Positions 42,070 to 51,426 are shown, counted from the stretch's first letter. The stretch: DNA of 64,000 nucleotides from Shouchella miscanthi (GCF_007725405.1 NZ_CP042163.1:248001-312000), one strand, 5' to 3'. Numbers and translations: made by a program. The notes: generated by a model not told the origin, from the sequence alone.

Positions 42070-42678
42070 TTATTGACCTGCTTTTACCCAGCTCGTAACA
42101 GATACTGTACGTCTAGCCTGGTGTTTAACTGCTTCTTCAACGTCTTCAACCATATTGCCTTCTTGGTCAACTGTTACGCTTGTTCCATAAGGGTTTCCGC
42201 CAGAAGCGAATGCGACTGGATCTGTGTAACCAGGACCTGCAATGATTGCACCCCAGTGGAACATGGTTGTGTAAAGGGAAAGAACGGTTTGTTCTTGACC
42301 GCCATGCGCGTTTGCTGCAGAAGACATGCCGCTGACAACTTTGTTTGCAAGCTTACCGCCTGCCCATAAACCACCAAGAGTATCAAAGAACTGCTTTGCT
42401 TGACCAGGAACGTTTCCAAAACGAGACGGTACGGAGAAAATAAAGCCGTCTGCCCATTCCATATCTGCAGGCGTTACTTCAGGAACGTCTTTTGTTTCTT
42501 CAACATGGGCACGCCATGCAGGGTTAGAATCAATTGCTGCATCTGGAGCTAACTCTGGGAATTTTAGTACTTTCACATCGGCACCAGCTGCTGTTGCCGC
42601 TTCTTCAGCCCATTTTGCAAGCTGATAGTTTGTACCAGTAGAACTGTAATAGACAATCGCAATCTTTTCGTTACTCAT
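42070..42678 (-). CDS. wrbA: NAD(P)H:quinone oxidoreductase, WrbA type
   Basis: 202 residues, flavodoxin-like. FMN phosphate loop YYSSTGTNYQLAKW, second loop FSVPSRFGNVPGQAKQFFDT, and the WrbA signature SAANAHGGQEQTVLSLYTTM and GYTDPVAFASGGNPYGTS. It reduces quinones by two electrons with NAD(P)H and protects from redox cycling. AAAGGAG precedes the ATG. Monocistronic with its own terminator. Confidence 0.93.
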   Translation of the reverse strand: MSNEKIAIVYYSSTGTNYQLAKWAEEAATAAGADVKVLKFPELAPDAAIDSNPAWRAHVEETKDVPEVTPADMEWADGFIFSVPSRFGNVPGQAKQFFDTLGGLWAGGKLANKVVSGMSSAANAHGGQEQTVLSLYTTMFHWGAIIAGPGYTDPVAFASGGNPYGTSVTVDQEGNMVEDVEEAVKHQARRTVSVTSWVKAGQ

Positions 42679-42797
42679 AATCGTCTCCTTTTGGATCTCT
42701 TGATCCGCTGTATTGGTATAACTCTAGTGTAGGTTGATTCAAACCTTAGCACAAGTATGCACATAATTGTAACTTGGTATCGTTTTAGAAACTGTCA

Positions 42798-43643
42798 CTA
42801 GTGATGCTGTAACCAAGCGTTAATTTCAGACAAATAAGTGGGATGACGCCATGCTAGGACGGCTGCTTTAACGCCTTTTCATGTTCGTTCATGTTGAAAA
42901 AAAAGGTCACCTAGGAAGTAAGCGAGCCGTGGATAACCAAAGTGCTCTCCGCCATTAATGGAATACCACTCACGAAACAACTGTTTCTCCGAAAGCTCGT
43001 TAAAATCCTTTAAAAAAGCTCGTTTTATGTCTATCTAATTTTCTTGAGCGAATACAAACCAATCTTTCCCACCTAACGACCCGTAGGTATAGTAAAGCTC
43101 GTCTGCTACATTTGGGACAATTTGTCTCGAAAAATGAGTTGCTACTCCTTCTCGATACATGCCAAGCAGTAAACTCTCCCAACGAACCTGCTCCCAGTCG
43201 ATTCCTTCGAGATCAGTCCACTGATTGTGAATCGCGTGGCCAATTTCATGAGCAAGTAACACACGTAAACCATCTCTGTTTTTAGGCAGTTGTTCTAAAG
43301 AGAGCGTTATATCAGGCAAAATCTGTCGGTGAGTATAGGCATTTGAACTGTACGCGCCAACGATGAGGTAGATCGTTTGCCCATAGGTTAAGTGGAAGTG
43401 TTTTTCATAAAGATGCACGGTTTTATGTAGGAGGCTTGACAGCTGAATACGGAGATCGTTTATATGGGTTAAATCAGTGGGGTAGCGTTCGAGGGCACTC
43501 TGTAAGCGTAAATCAGTTTGTGTACAATGATAGGAGAAGTATTCAGTAAACACAGAAGGAAATGTAGCGTCATACTGGCGAAGTGTAAATAGGGTATGGG
43601 TGCTATTCGTTAGAAACGCTGGTGTCGTATCGACAATCTTCAA
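42798..43643 (-). pseudogene. DUF2268-type zinc protease gene with two in-frame stop codons
   Basis: From the ATG at 43643, 202 codons are open and contain the zincin motif LLAHEIGHAIHNQ (HExxH) and later EGVATHFS, which supplies the downstream Glu region. A TAG at 43035-43037 then stops the frame. With no shift, the same frame continues in protein-like sequence (IKRAFLKDFNELSEKQLF, REWYSINGGEHFGYPRLAYF) to a TGA at 42879-42881, and again to a TAG at 42798-42800. The full reading is about 280 residues, typical of DUF2268 proteins. Two nonsense mutations without frameshift indicate decay; the 202-residue product may still be made. Confidence 0.72.
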
Positions 43644-43736
43644 AAGAGAATCCTCCTTTTTAAGTGATTATTTTATTTTATCATTTTCACTTATGGAAGT
43701 TGATTTTTATGAGGAAATCTTATAAAGTTTAGGTAG

Positions 43737-43998
43737 ATGAGCGTAGATGGAGAGTAAGTACATTGGTGGCGTTACTGAAGAGAGCTAGTGGTTGGTGTGA
43801 ACTAGTGTAGCGTGCGAATGGAATGGACTTCGGAGCTTCCTTGCTGAACGTTTAGTAGGCGAGGCGGACGTCTTACCGTTAAAAAAGACAGCGTATCAGA
43901 GCCAGACTCTCGTACGTATTGGAGTGCGTTTCAATGATGAAGCGAACAAAGGTGGCACCACGGGTTATCCGTCCTTTTTGGATGGATAGCCCTTTTTC
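43737..43998 (+). ncRNA. T-box leader of trpS (tryptophan specifier)
   Basis: Stem I carries AGATGGAGAGTA. The specifier reads GAA-TGG-A (UGG, Trp) next to the AAGTACATT/AATGGACTT helix. The T-box bulge AAAGGTGGCACCACG lies at 43948-43962. The terminator GGGTTATCC/GGATAGCCC plus TTTTT spans 43962-43997. Uncharged tRNA-Trp would favour read-through into trpS. The 5' end is approximate. Confidence 0.92.
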
Positions 43999-44023
43999 TA
44001 TTGTCAAAAAGGAGGAAGACAAG

Positions 44024-45010
44024 ATGAAGCGGAGTTTAACAGGTATAAAGCCAACGGGAGATATTCACCTAGGAAATTATATCGGTGCTATTAAGCCAGC
44101 TTTACAGCTAGCAGCAAATCATGAATCTTATTATTTTGTTGCAAATGGTCATGGGCTAACGAAACCTCACCAAAGAGAGGAGCTGCATGCTTTAACGAAA
44201 GGAGTTGTGGCGAGTTGGCTCGCATTAGGGCTTGATCCAAATCAAACAACCTTGTATCGACAATCGGATATTCCGGAGGTGTTTGAATTAAGTTGGATTC
44301 TCGCCACTCTTTCTCCGAAAGGATTAATGAACAGAGCCCATGCGTATAAAGCAATGGTTGATGAAAACGAAGCGAACAGCAGGGAATTAGATGCAGGCAT
44401 CAATATGGGGCTCTTTACTTATCCTATTTTAATGGCTGCTGATATTCTTATAATAGAGCCAGATGTCGTACCAGTAGGAAAAGATCAAATCCAGCATATT
44501 GAAATCGCACGAGATCTAGGCTTAGCAATGCGTAGTCAGCACGGGTCAACAGTAAAGCTTCCAGAGCCTTACCTTATGGAGGATGTTGCAGTCCTTCCTG
44601 GTTTAGATGGGAGAAAAATGAGCAAAAGTTATGGAAATACAATCCCTTTATTTATGGAGAAAGACGAGCTTAAGAAGCGTATTTATAAAATAAAGACGAA
44701 TTCGTTACCTCCGTCTGCTCCAAAAGATTCTGCAACATCAACAATTTACATGTTGTATAAACAATTCGCGACAGCAGAGGAAGTGAAAGCGATGGAAGAA
44801 GCCTATCAGGCAGGAATAAGCTGGGGCGATGCAAAAGGTGAACTCTTCCGAGTTGCAAACCGCAGGCTTGAGGAACCAAGGGAGCTCTATAAAGAATGGT
44901 TTTCAAGCCCTGAAAAGATGGAACGAGTCCTTAAAGATGGGGCGGAGAAAGCTCGACAGGTGAGCGTGCCTTTTTTACAAACGATAAAAAAAGAGATAGG
45001 ATTAGCTTAA
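44024..45010 (+). CDS. trpS: Tryptophan-tRNA ligase
   Basis: 328 residues, class I synthetase. HIGH-type motif in PTGDIHLGNYIGA, Trp-binding DINMGL-like segment LDAGINMGLFTYPILMAADI, and the KMSKS loop in DGRKMSKSYGNTI. It charges tRNA-Trp. ATG at 44024 follows AAGGAGG by 9 bases; the frame upstream runs through the T-box terminator and is not coding. Controlled by the Trp T-box directly upstream. Confidence 0.95.
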   Translation: MKRSLTGIKPTGDIHLGNYIGAIKPALQLAANHESYYFVANGHGLTKPHQREELHALTKGVVASWLALGLDPNQTTLYRQSDIPEVFELSWILATLSPKGLMNRAHAYKAMVDENEANSRELDAGINMGLFTYPILMAADILIIEPDVVPVGKDQIQHIEIARDLGLAMRSQHGSTVKLPEPYLMEDVAVLPGLDGRKMSKSYGNTIPLFMEKDELKKRIYKIKTNSLPPSAPKDSATSTIYMLYKQFATAEEVKAMEEAYQAGISWGDAKGELFRVANRRLEEPRELYKEWFSSPEKMERVLKDGAEKARQVSVPFLQTIKKEIGLA

Positions 45011-45033
45011 AGAAATAGTAGGAGTTTTTAATT

Positions 45034-45387
45034 ATGCAAACCTTTCAATTACAATCAGCCTGGAGAAAGACGATTGCTGAGGGTGATTTAAACGAGCTTA
45101 AAGCGTTGCTAGCTGTCGGTAAGACAGAACGATTTATTCCCTATCGTCAAGCTTTTAATTATCGAGGCGACTTACTTGTTACAGTGATTATTCAAAATCA
45201 ATCTTCTGAAGAAGATGTCTGGGAGAGTAAGCTTATTGCCTGTGTCGAAGAGGGTGAAACGATTGCAGAGCGGTCGTTTTCCATCCAAACTGTGCCTCCT
45301 TACACAAGTATGCCTTGGACCTTTATTTTTCCAAAGGACAGCCTTGCTCAAGCACCTGTGAAAACAGGGACGCTGCAAGAACGCTAG
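45034..45387 (+). CDS. SLAP domain-containing protein
   Basis: 117 residues. The SLAP (surface-layer-associated) pattern is present: a mid segment RGDLLVTVIIQNQSSEEDVWE, IACVEEGETIAERSFSI, and the signature PPYTSMPWTFIFPKDSL at the end. There is no signal peptide, as in the short cytoplasmic members found in Bacillus. AGGAG lies upstream. It begins 23 bases after trpS and may be co-transcribed with it; a strong terminator follows. Confidence 0.75.
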   Translation: MQTFQLQSAWRKTIAEGDLNELKALLAVGKTERFIPYRQAFNYRGDLLVTVIIQNQSSEEDVWESKLIACVEEGETIAERSFSIQTVPPYTSMPWTFIFPKDSLAQAPVKTGTLQER

Positions 45388-45421
45388 TAAGGGTAAAAGG
45401 TGATAAATGAAAATAGGTTTT

Positions 45422-45452
45422 AGCCGTTGCGCTTGAGTGCAACGGCTTTTTT
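45422..45452 (+). terminator. Terminator after the SLAP-domain gene
   Basis: AGCCGTTGC pairs with GCAACGGCT, then TTTTT. Confidence 0.9.
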
Positions 45453-45574
45453 GTAGATATGAAAGAAGGGAATTTTTAAGAATTTGTGACGAAATAGCAA
45501 ACTCGATACGTGCAGTTTTTGTCGGTTGTGGTACACTATAGAGGCAGTATGGAAGAGGGTATCGGAGCGACTCT

Positions 45575-45614
45575 CGTAATAAAAGAAGAAACTTGTCGAT
45601 TGGCTCGACAAGTT
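45575..45614 (-). terminator. Terminator of the DUF2512 gene
   Basis: AACTTGTCGA (45590-45599) pairs with TCGACAAGTT (45605-45614); on the minus strand TCTTCTTTTATT follows. Confidence 0.8.
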
Positions 45615-45618
45615 GATT

Positions 45619-46062
45619 TTAGTCACGGTCTTTTTTTATGGGTGAAGCTGGGTCTTCATCTTTTGCGAATTCTGTGTCAAAAGCAAAGCGCGCTTTGTGC
45701 TGACGATGGCTTTCTTTCGTATACACATGCTTCATAAGGTAGCTATGAACAAAGACTTCGCATAAGGTCATAATCCCTGTTGCTAAAATGCTACCCCATG
45801 CAATAAGCATGTAGTTTGCAAATAAAACTGATCCAAATACCCATACAATAAAGTAAGTGAGGATAAAGTCACTCACTAGTGCAACCCGGTTTCCAAACTG
45901 AGGTAGAATGATTAAATCAACAGCAATATAGGACAAAGTGGTTGTTAGCAAGGCAAAGGTTAGTACATCAACATAGGTTGCTTCTGTGAAAAAAAGAAAA
46001 CCAATACTAAAAGCAAATAAGGCAATGAGCAATTTGGTTAGAATGATACTAACGTGTTTCAA
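45619..46062 (-). CDS. DUF2512 (YndM-like) membrane protein
   Basis: 147 residues with four transmembrane helices (ILTKLLIALFAFSIGFLFF, VLTFALLTTTLSYIAVDLII, DFILTYFIVWVFGSVLFANY, GSILATGIMTLCEVFVHSYL) and a charged cytoplasmic tail, the YndM/DUF2512 layout. In Bacillus subtilis yndM is linked to sporulation/SigB-type regulation, but the function is not established. TTG at 46062 follows AAGGAGG by 8 bases. Confidence 0.82.
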   Translation of the reverse strand: MKHVSIILTKLLIALFAFSIGFLFFTEATYVDVLTFALLTTTLSYIAVDLIILPQFGNRVALVSDFILTYFIVWVFGSVLFANYMLIAWGSILATGIMTLCEVFVHSYLMKHVYTKESHRQHKARFAFDTEFAKDEDPASPIKKDRD

Positions 46063-46189
46063 ATAAATACCTCCTTTTTATTCAGTTTTTCTGTTTTAGG
46101 TGAGCAATATACCTGTCATTTTGTATGTAGAAGGATTCTAAACAATAAAAAAAAGAGAAGATGTAAATTTCGATTGGGGGAGAGATCGT

Positions 46190-46627
46190 ATGCGCTTTGT
46201 GGCTATGACTGAGGATCAGGCAAAGTGGATTGCGTATCAATGGCAGTACAAGGGAGCTTATTCCTTTTTTCATGATGAAAAGAATTCTCGGACAACGTCT
46301 TTTTTAGAGTTTGGAAAGAAAAACACTTGGCAATACGCGGTTTACCGTGAAAGTGAGATCATCGGGTTTATTGGCGTGAAGCGAATAAATGGAATGATTG
46401 AAATGGCTCCAGGGTTAAACCCTGAGGAGACTGGTAAGGGTAAGGGGAGAGCATTTGTTCAGAAATGTGTAGACTTCTTGAAGACGGAAACAAATCCAGA
46501 GACAATATGTGTGTTAATGGGTGGTGACAATACAAAGGCAAAGCACGTCTTTGAAGAAGTTGGATTTGAAGAACAGAGTGAGGAAGACAATAGCATGGTT
46601 CGCATGATCTATTCTGTGAACGGTTAA
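46190..46627 (+). CDS. GNAT-like acetyltransferase
   Basis: 145 residues. Recognised by its middle and end: WQYAVYRESEIIGFIGVKRI strand pair, TGKGKGRAFVQKCVDFL acetyl-CoA loop and helix, and NTKAKHVFEEVGFEE motif B. The MTEDQAKWIAYQWQY start is typical of a small GNAT group of Bacilli. GGGGGAGAG precedes the ATG. Substrate unknown. It converges on the BCCT gene with a shared terminator. Confidence 0.72.
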   Translation: MRFVAMTEDQAKWIAYQWQYKGAYSFFHDEKNSRTTSFLEFGKKNTWQYAVYRESEIIGFIGVKRINGMIEMAPGLNPEETGKGKGRAFVQKCVDFLKTETNPETICVLMGGDNTKAKHVFEEVGFEEQSEEDNSMVRMIYSVNG

Positions 46628-46655
46628 ACGATCCTTCACTTATTAAGGTATATAA

Positions 46656-46697
46656 AAAAACACGTCCTTCTTTATGTACAAAGGAGGACGTGTTTTT
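46656..46697. terminator. Bidirectional terminator between the GNAT and BCCT genes
   Basis: AAACACGTCCT pairs with AGGACGTGTTT, flanked by A- and T-runs. Confidence 0.88.
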
Positions 46698-46707
46698 CTG
46701 TTTATCA

Positions 46708-48606
46708 TTAGATGGTTCTGCGCAAAATTTCTTGTACTGCTTCTTTTTGTTCAATCTCCACGAGAATGTATAGGTAGTCTCCAGCTTGAATCATTGTACT
46801 CCCTGTTGGGGAGAGCATAGAATCCCCACGTTCAATCGCACTTACGTTTACATGTGCAGGAAATTTAATCTCTGCAAGTGTTTTTCCGGCAATCCATGAA
46901 TCGTCAGTTGTTTGAAAATGAACCATTTCTGCTGTTGCTCGACCATTTGCTAATAGCTCTCGTTTTAATTCCTCACGCCACTCAGACGTTAATTCTTTCT
47001 TTAAATCTTCGTATGCTTCTTCTTTCATTGCTTTCTTCAGTTCGTCATCATGGGCATTTTGCTTTCGACGTTGATCGGTCTTCCAATCCCGTGTAAGCAT
47101 TGTCCCCATTGCAATAAGCATAAAGACGAGAATGAAAGCGAATGGAAGCGCAGCTGTGAGTGCGGCGGTTTGTAGGGCATCGAGTCCACCATCTCCACTT
47201 ACGAGAAGAACAGAAGCGGTACCGGCAATGAGAACCCCCCATAAGATTTTCAACTTAAAGCTTGGATTTAACGATCCGTTGGACGTCATAGAGCCAAGGA
47301 CGAAAGCGGCGGAGTCAGCCGATGTGACAAAGAAAATGCCTACGACGATTACAGCTAGTATGCTTGAAATCATGGTTAAAGGAAGCTGATCAAGCAAATA
47401 GAATAACGTTAATTCAACTTCGTTTGTTGCTACAGACGCCATATCAAAGACTCCGCTTAGCTGGATATCAAGGGCAGTCCCTCCAAAGACGGAGAACCAA
47501 ATAACGGCCATCACCGTTGGAACGAGAAGAACACCAGCAATAAACTCTCGTATCGTACGGCCTTTTGAAATACGGGCAATAAATAAGCCAACAAATGGAG
47601 ACCAGGACATATGCCAAGCCCAGAAAAAAATCGTATTTGCCCCTAACCAACCGTCATCGCTATAAGGATCCATTGAAAAAGACATGGAAACAACGTTTGC
47701 GGCATAGCTTCCAAGGGTCGTCACCATACTTTCTAAAAGCGTAATGGTTTGACCAGCGAATAAAACAAAAAACATTAATATTCCTGCTAGAACAAGATTT
47801 AAATTGGTTAATCGTTTAATGCCTTTATTAATCCCGCGGACAGCTGAGAATAGAAATAAAAATGTAATAACAGCAATAATACTTAATTGTAATGGAATCC
47901 CATTTTCAAGGGGAGATAAAAAGGATATCCCACCTGAGATTTGTAGCGCGCTAATGCCAAATGTGGTTGCCACACCTGCGCAAGTTGAAATGACAGCTAA
48001 TAAATCAATTCCCTTTCCCATCCAACCATCTGTTTTGTTTCCAAGCAATGGGTAGAAAGCAGAACTGATTAGAGCGGGGCGATTTTTTCGAAACTGTACA
48101 TAAGCGAGGGTTAAACCAACTACTGAGAACGCTCCCCAAGCGTGCAGTCCCCAATGAAATACCCCGTAACGAAGACCGACTTCTGCTGCATCTCCACCTT
48201 GTTCAGGTAAACTAAACGAATAACCTGGTGGCTGTTCAGCATAATAAAGAATTGGTTCAGCTACTCCAAAGAATACAAAGCCGACGCCTAATCCAGCTGC
48301 AAACAACATTCCGACCCATGAAATAAACGAATGTTCCGGGCGATCATTGTCTTTCCCTAACCGAAGTTTTCCGAATGGGGATAAGGCCACAACGAGTCCG
48401 AATAAAATGAACAAGCTAGCAATGGTCATATAGAACCAACCGAAGTTTTCAATGATCCAATCAAGTGCTGACTCTGCCGTTGTCCCTAAGTGACTTGGAC
48501 TAATGATTCCCCATAATACAAACAGAACGATAATAATCGTCGAGGAAATTAATACAAACGGCGAGGCTTGTTCTTTCAGGCTTTCCTTTTTAGGTGTACT
48601 GGCCAT
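46708..48606 (-). CDS. BCCT family osmolyte transporter with C-terminal TrkA-C/RCK-C domain
   Basis: 632 residues. Residues 1-520 are a 12-helix BCCT carrier: VGFVFFGVAEPILYY, the family signature FFWAWHMSWSPFVGLFIARI, and SADSAAFVLG in a later helix. A charged coiled-coil linker follows (DELKKAMKEEAYEDLKKELT). Residues about 560-632 read as a TrkA-C/RCK-C domain: DSWIAGKTLAEIKFPAHVNV, AIERGDSMLSPTGSTMIQ, AGDYLYILVE. BCCT carriers import betaine, choline or carnitine with Na+. Typical OpuD/BetP proteins lack this domain, which binds nucleotides such as c-di-AMP in potassium transporters. ATG at 48606 follows AAAGGAG by 9 bases. Confidence 0.85.
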   Translation of the reverse strand: MASTPKKESLKEQASPFVLISSTIIIVLFVLWGIISPSHLGTTAESALDWIIENFGWFYMTIASLFILFGLVVALSPFGKLRLGKDNDRPEHSFISWVGMLFAAGLGVGFVFFGVAEPILYYAEQPPGYSFSLPEQGGDAAEVGLRYGVFHWGLHAWGAFSVVGLTLAYVQFRKNRPALISSAFYPLLGNKTDGWMGKGIDLLAVISTCAGVATTFGISALQISGGISFLSPLENGIPLQLSIIAVITFLFLFSAVRGINKGIKRLTNLNLVLAGILMFFVLFAGQTITLLESMVTTLGSYAANVVSMSFSMDPYSDDGWLGANTIFFWAWHMSWSPFVGLFIARISKGRTIREFIAGVLLVPTVMAVIWFSVFGGTALDIQLSGVFDMASVATNEVELTLFYLLDQLPLTMISSILAVIVVGIFFVTSADSAAFVLGSMTSNGSLNPSFKLKILWGVLIAGTASVLLVSGDGGLDALQTAALTAALPFAFILVFMLIAMGTMLTRDWKTDQRRKQNAHDDELKKAMKEEAYEDLKKELTSEWREELKRELLANGRATAEMVHFQTTDDSWIAGKTLAEIKFPAHVNVSAIERGDSMLSPTGSTMIQAGDYLYILVEIEQKEAVQEILRRTI

Positions 48607-48934
48607 AAGCAACAACTCCTTTAATCTGTATTTACTATGTAAAAAAGATTTGTATTTCCGATATCCATACCCTAACAGAAGAAAGTTACAACATCAATTT
48701 TAAAAATACATACTATTTCGTTTTGTTTTTACAATAAAGAAAGAGGACGTGTCTGGATTAGGTTGCTTTGTCGTTTTGTCACAAGGTTTACTCTTACAAC
48801 GTAGTCTATGTAGAAATTGGTATGAATTTGTAGATAAAAATTAGTTAAATGCCCGTTGACTTTCCATGTGAAGGGGAGTAATATTCATCTTAGATTTTTT
48901 TTACAAACTACTATAGAAAAAGGAGATAGTCATC
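48607..48934. other. Divergent intergenic region between the BCCT and hydrolase genes
   Basis: No gene. On the plus strand, TTGACT (48856-48861), 17 bp and TAATAT (48879-48884) form a plausible promoter for the hydrolase. The BCCT promoter should lie on the other strand, but I see no pair I would call. Confidence 0.45.
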
Positions 48935-49798
48935 ATGGAGAGAGGCGTTGCTTCTTTTACGTATGAGGATTTGACTTTAGAGTATTCGATTACGGGAGAA
49001 GGAGAACCGATATTATATTTACATGGTGGTCATTCCAATTGTTTAGAACAACTTGGTTTAGAAGAGCTTGTTGAGCAAGGGTATTCGGTTATTATTCCTT
49101 CTAGAGCAGGTTACGGTCATACATCAAAGAGAATCGGAAAATCATTGGAAACAGCATGCAGTTTTTATATTGAGCTTTTAAATGAGTTGCACATTGAAAA
49201 AGTGCACGTTATTGCCGCTTCAACAGGCGGCCCTTCAGGTATTTATTTAGCAAGCCATTATCCCGAGCGTGTCAAAACGTTTACACTACAAGGGGCTGTA
49301 ACGAAGCCGTGGAAAGAATCGAGAAAGCGTGACGCACTTATTAGTCGTTTTTTATTCTATCCCTATGTGGAAAAATTTGTTTGGAAAGGTGTGTCCAGTT
49401 TAGCGCGATTTTCACCAGATATCGCCTTCAAAACGATTGCGCCGATTTATAGTAAGTTGCCTTACGAAGAAATTAAGGCGCGAACCTTATCCAGAGACTG
49501 GTATTTGTTTGATCGAATGACGGAATTTCAGCGCTCTAGACATGGGTTCTTAATTGATATGCACCAAATCAGACGATCGTTAGAAGAAGAACTTGATTCC
49601 ATTCAAGCACCAACGCTTATTGTGCATAGCGTTAATGACGCAATTGTTCCTTTAGAGCATGCAGAATATGCAAAAGGGCATATTCAAACAGCAAAACTAT
49701 GTTGTTTAAACACGTGGGGGCACTTACTCTCGTTAGGAAAAGGTTCTGAAGAGCACAATAATGAAGTGATTGGCTTTTTAAATCAACACTCTGCATAA
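48935..49798 (+). CDS. Alpha/beta hydrolase
   Basis: 287 residues of the alpha/beta hydrolase fold: oxyanion HGG in LYLHGGHSN, nucleophile elbow AASTGGPSG (Ser in A-x-S-x-G rather than G-x-S-x-G), an acid Asp in VHSVNDAIVP and His in NTWGHLLSLG. The cap region is helical. Substrate unknown. AAAGGAG precedes the ATG. Single-gene unit as far as visible. Confidence 0.83.
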   Translation: MERGVASFTYEDLTLEYSITGEGEPILYLHGGHSNCLEQLGLEELVEQGYSVIIPSRAGYGHTSKRIGKSLETACSFYIELLNELHIEKVHVIAASTGGPSGIYLASHYPERVKTFTLQGAVTKPWKESRKRDALISRFLFYPYVEKFVWKGVSSLARFSPDIAFKTIAPIYSKLPYEEIKARTLSRDWYLFDRMTEFQRSRHGFLIDMHQIRRSLEEELDSIQAPTLIVHSVNDAIVPLEHAEYAKGHIQTAKLCCLNTWGHLLSLGKGSEEHNNEVIGFLNQHSA

Positions 49799-50167
49799 GC
49801 TGTACCAGACGATTAATGATGATATACATGAAAAAAAGCGCGCCGATTGCACCGCTTTAGCGAGTTCTTTTAGAATTCTAGCTAGGGAAGCAACGATGTG
49901 CTTTTTCTTTTATGTTGAAAAAATTCAACCGTTGTGAAGGCTTATAAGGGATGGTTATGGCTGAATCTATACATTTTTTCCTATATTTATGTATTGTAGA
50001 AATGATTCTTAGTATTGTAACTTTTTATGAACGCATTGACTTCCTTACTCGCTTTTCATAAGCTGAATCTTGTCAGGTTATAATATTTTTTGAAGAAAAA
50101 TGCAAGAATTTCATACTTAAGGGAATAGTAAGGCGCAATGAAGACAAATTGCGTCGGGGAGGCTAAT
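49799..50167. other. Non-coding stretch upstream of nupC-like gene
   Basis: No gene recognised. A small hairpin, CGCAAT (50134-50139) with ATTGCG (50148-50153), lies just before the GGGGAGG of the next gene. An in-frame ATG at 50138 lies inside it and is not the preferred start. Confidence 0.45.
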
Positions 50168-51391
50168 ATGAACGTTTTATGGGGTATTATGGGCATTGTC
50201 ATTTTACTTGCCTTTGCTTTTTTACTTTCTACAAATAAGAAAGCGATTAACTGGCGAACGGTTTTGACTGCTCTAGCTTTACAAATTGTTTTTGCATTTA
50301 TTGTATTATGGACGGATATAGGAAGCTACGTGCTTGAGCAAGTAACAAGAGGTGTACAAGCTGCTATTGATACTTCAGGTGCAGGAATTGATATGCTATT
50401 TGGGGGAATCTTTGCAGTTGAAGGGGTCGGAATGATCTTTGCATTCCAAGTGTTACCTGTTATTATCTTTTTCTCTGCTGTTATTAGTGTATTATACCAC
50501 TACGGCATCATGCAATTTATTGTTCGTTATCTTGGTGGGGGGATCTCTCGATTACTACAAACGAGCCGCGCTGAATCTGTTTCTGCAACGGGGAATATTT
50601 TCGTTGGACAAACAGAAGCACCTTTAATGATTAAGCCTTATTTAAATAAAATGACTGCTTCGGAGCTATTCGCAGTTATGACAGGTGGTATGGCAACAGT
50701 AGCCGGATCTGTTATGGCAGGGATCTCATTGATGGGTATTCCGTTAGAATACTTAATCGCTGCAACGTTTATGGCTGCGCCTGGTGGGCTATTAATGGCC
50801 AAAATGATTGTACCTGAAACAGAAGTAAGTGAAACAAAAGATACCATTAATTTAAAAGTAAAAAGTGAGTCTCGTAACTTTATTGATGCAGCATCAAATG
50901 GTGCGCTTGACGGCTTGAAATTAGCATTAAATGTTGGTGCGATGCTAATTGCCTTTGTATCATTGATTGCATTAATTAACCTCTTATTATCATTTGTAGG
51001 AAACGGTATTCTTGGACTGGGTGTTATTACGTTAGAAGAAATCCTTGGCTTTGTTTTTGCGCCAGTTGCGTGGATTATTGGCGTTCCTTGGGGTGAAGCG
51101 CTACAAGCTGGTTCCTTTATCGGTCAAAAAACGATTGTAAATGAATTTATCGGTTTTGAAGCATTAACAAGCGCTGCTGGTGATTTATCTGAACGTACCT
51201 TCATTATTACATCGTTTGCGCTTTGTGGGTTTGCGAATATCTCTTCTATTGCGATTTTACTTGGTGGACTTGGTGGCATGATTCCAGAACGTCGTCCGCT
51301 TATTGCAAAATATGGTGTGAAAGCCCTTATTGCTGCGACACTTGTTAACTTAATGAACGCAACGATTGCGGGAATGTTAATTGGTGGGTAA
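50168..51391 (+). CDS. NupC/CNT family nucleoside transporter
   Basis: 407 residues with about 9-10 transmembrane helices. CNT motifs: GIFAVEGVGMIFAFQVLP, FVGQTEAPLMIKPYL (the conserved QTEAP substrate/Na site), MATVAGSVMAGISLMG, and FALCGFANISSIAILLGGLG (CGFANxxS near the end). It imports nucleosides with Na+ or H+. ATG at 50168 follows GGGGAGG by 6 bases. A terminator follows, so it is a single-gene unit. Confidence 0.92.
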   Translation: MNVLWGIMGIVILLAFAFLLSTNKKAINWRTVLTALALQIVFAFIVLWTDIGSYVLEQVTRGVQAAIDTSGAGIDMLFGGIFAVEGVGMIFAFQVLPVIIFFSAVISVLYHYGIMQFIVRYLGGGISRLLQTSRAESVSATGNIFVGQTEAPLMIKPYLNKMTASELFAVMTGGMATVAGSVMAGISLMGIPLEYLIAATFMAAPGGLLMAKMIVPETEVSETKDTINLKVKSESRNFIDAASNGALDGLKLALNVGAMLIAFVSLIALINLLLSFVGNGILGLGVITLEEILGFVFAPVAWIIGVPWGEALQAGSFIGQKTIVNEFIGFEALTSAAGDLSERTFIITSFALCGFANISSIAILLGGLGGMIPERRPLIAKYGVKALIAATLVNLMNATIAGMLIGG

Positions 51392-51397
51392 TATAGT

Positions 51398-51426
51398 AAA
51401 GACAGTCTTATGGCTGTCTTTTTTTT
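51398..51426 (+). terminator. Terminator after the nucleoside transporter gene
   Basis: AAAGACAG pairs with CTGTCTTT, then a T-run. Confidence 0.88.

Noticed and set aside
41995-42369. 124-codon plus-strand frame rich in Cys
   Set aside because: Antisense to wrbA and running through its terminator; the Cys richness comes from reading the wrbA gene backwards.
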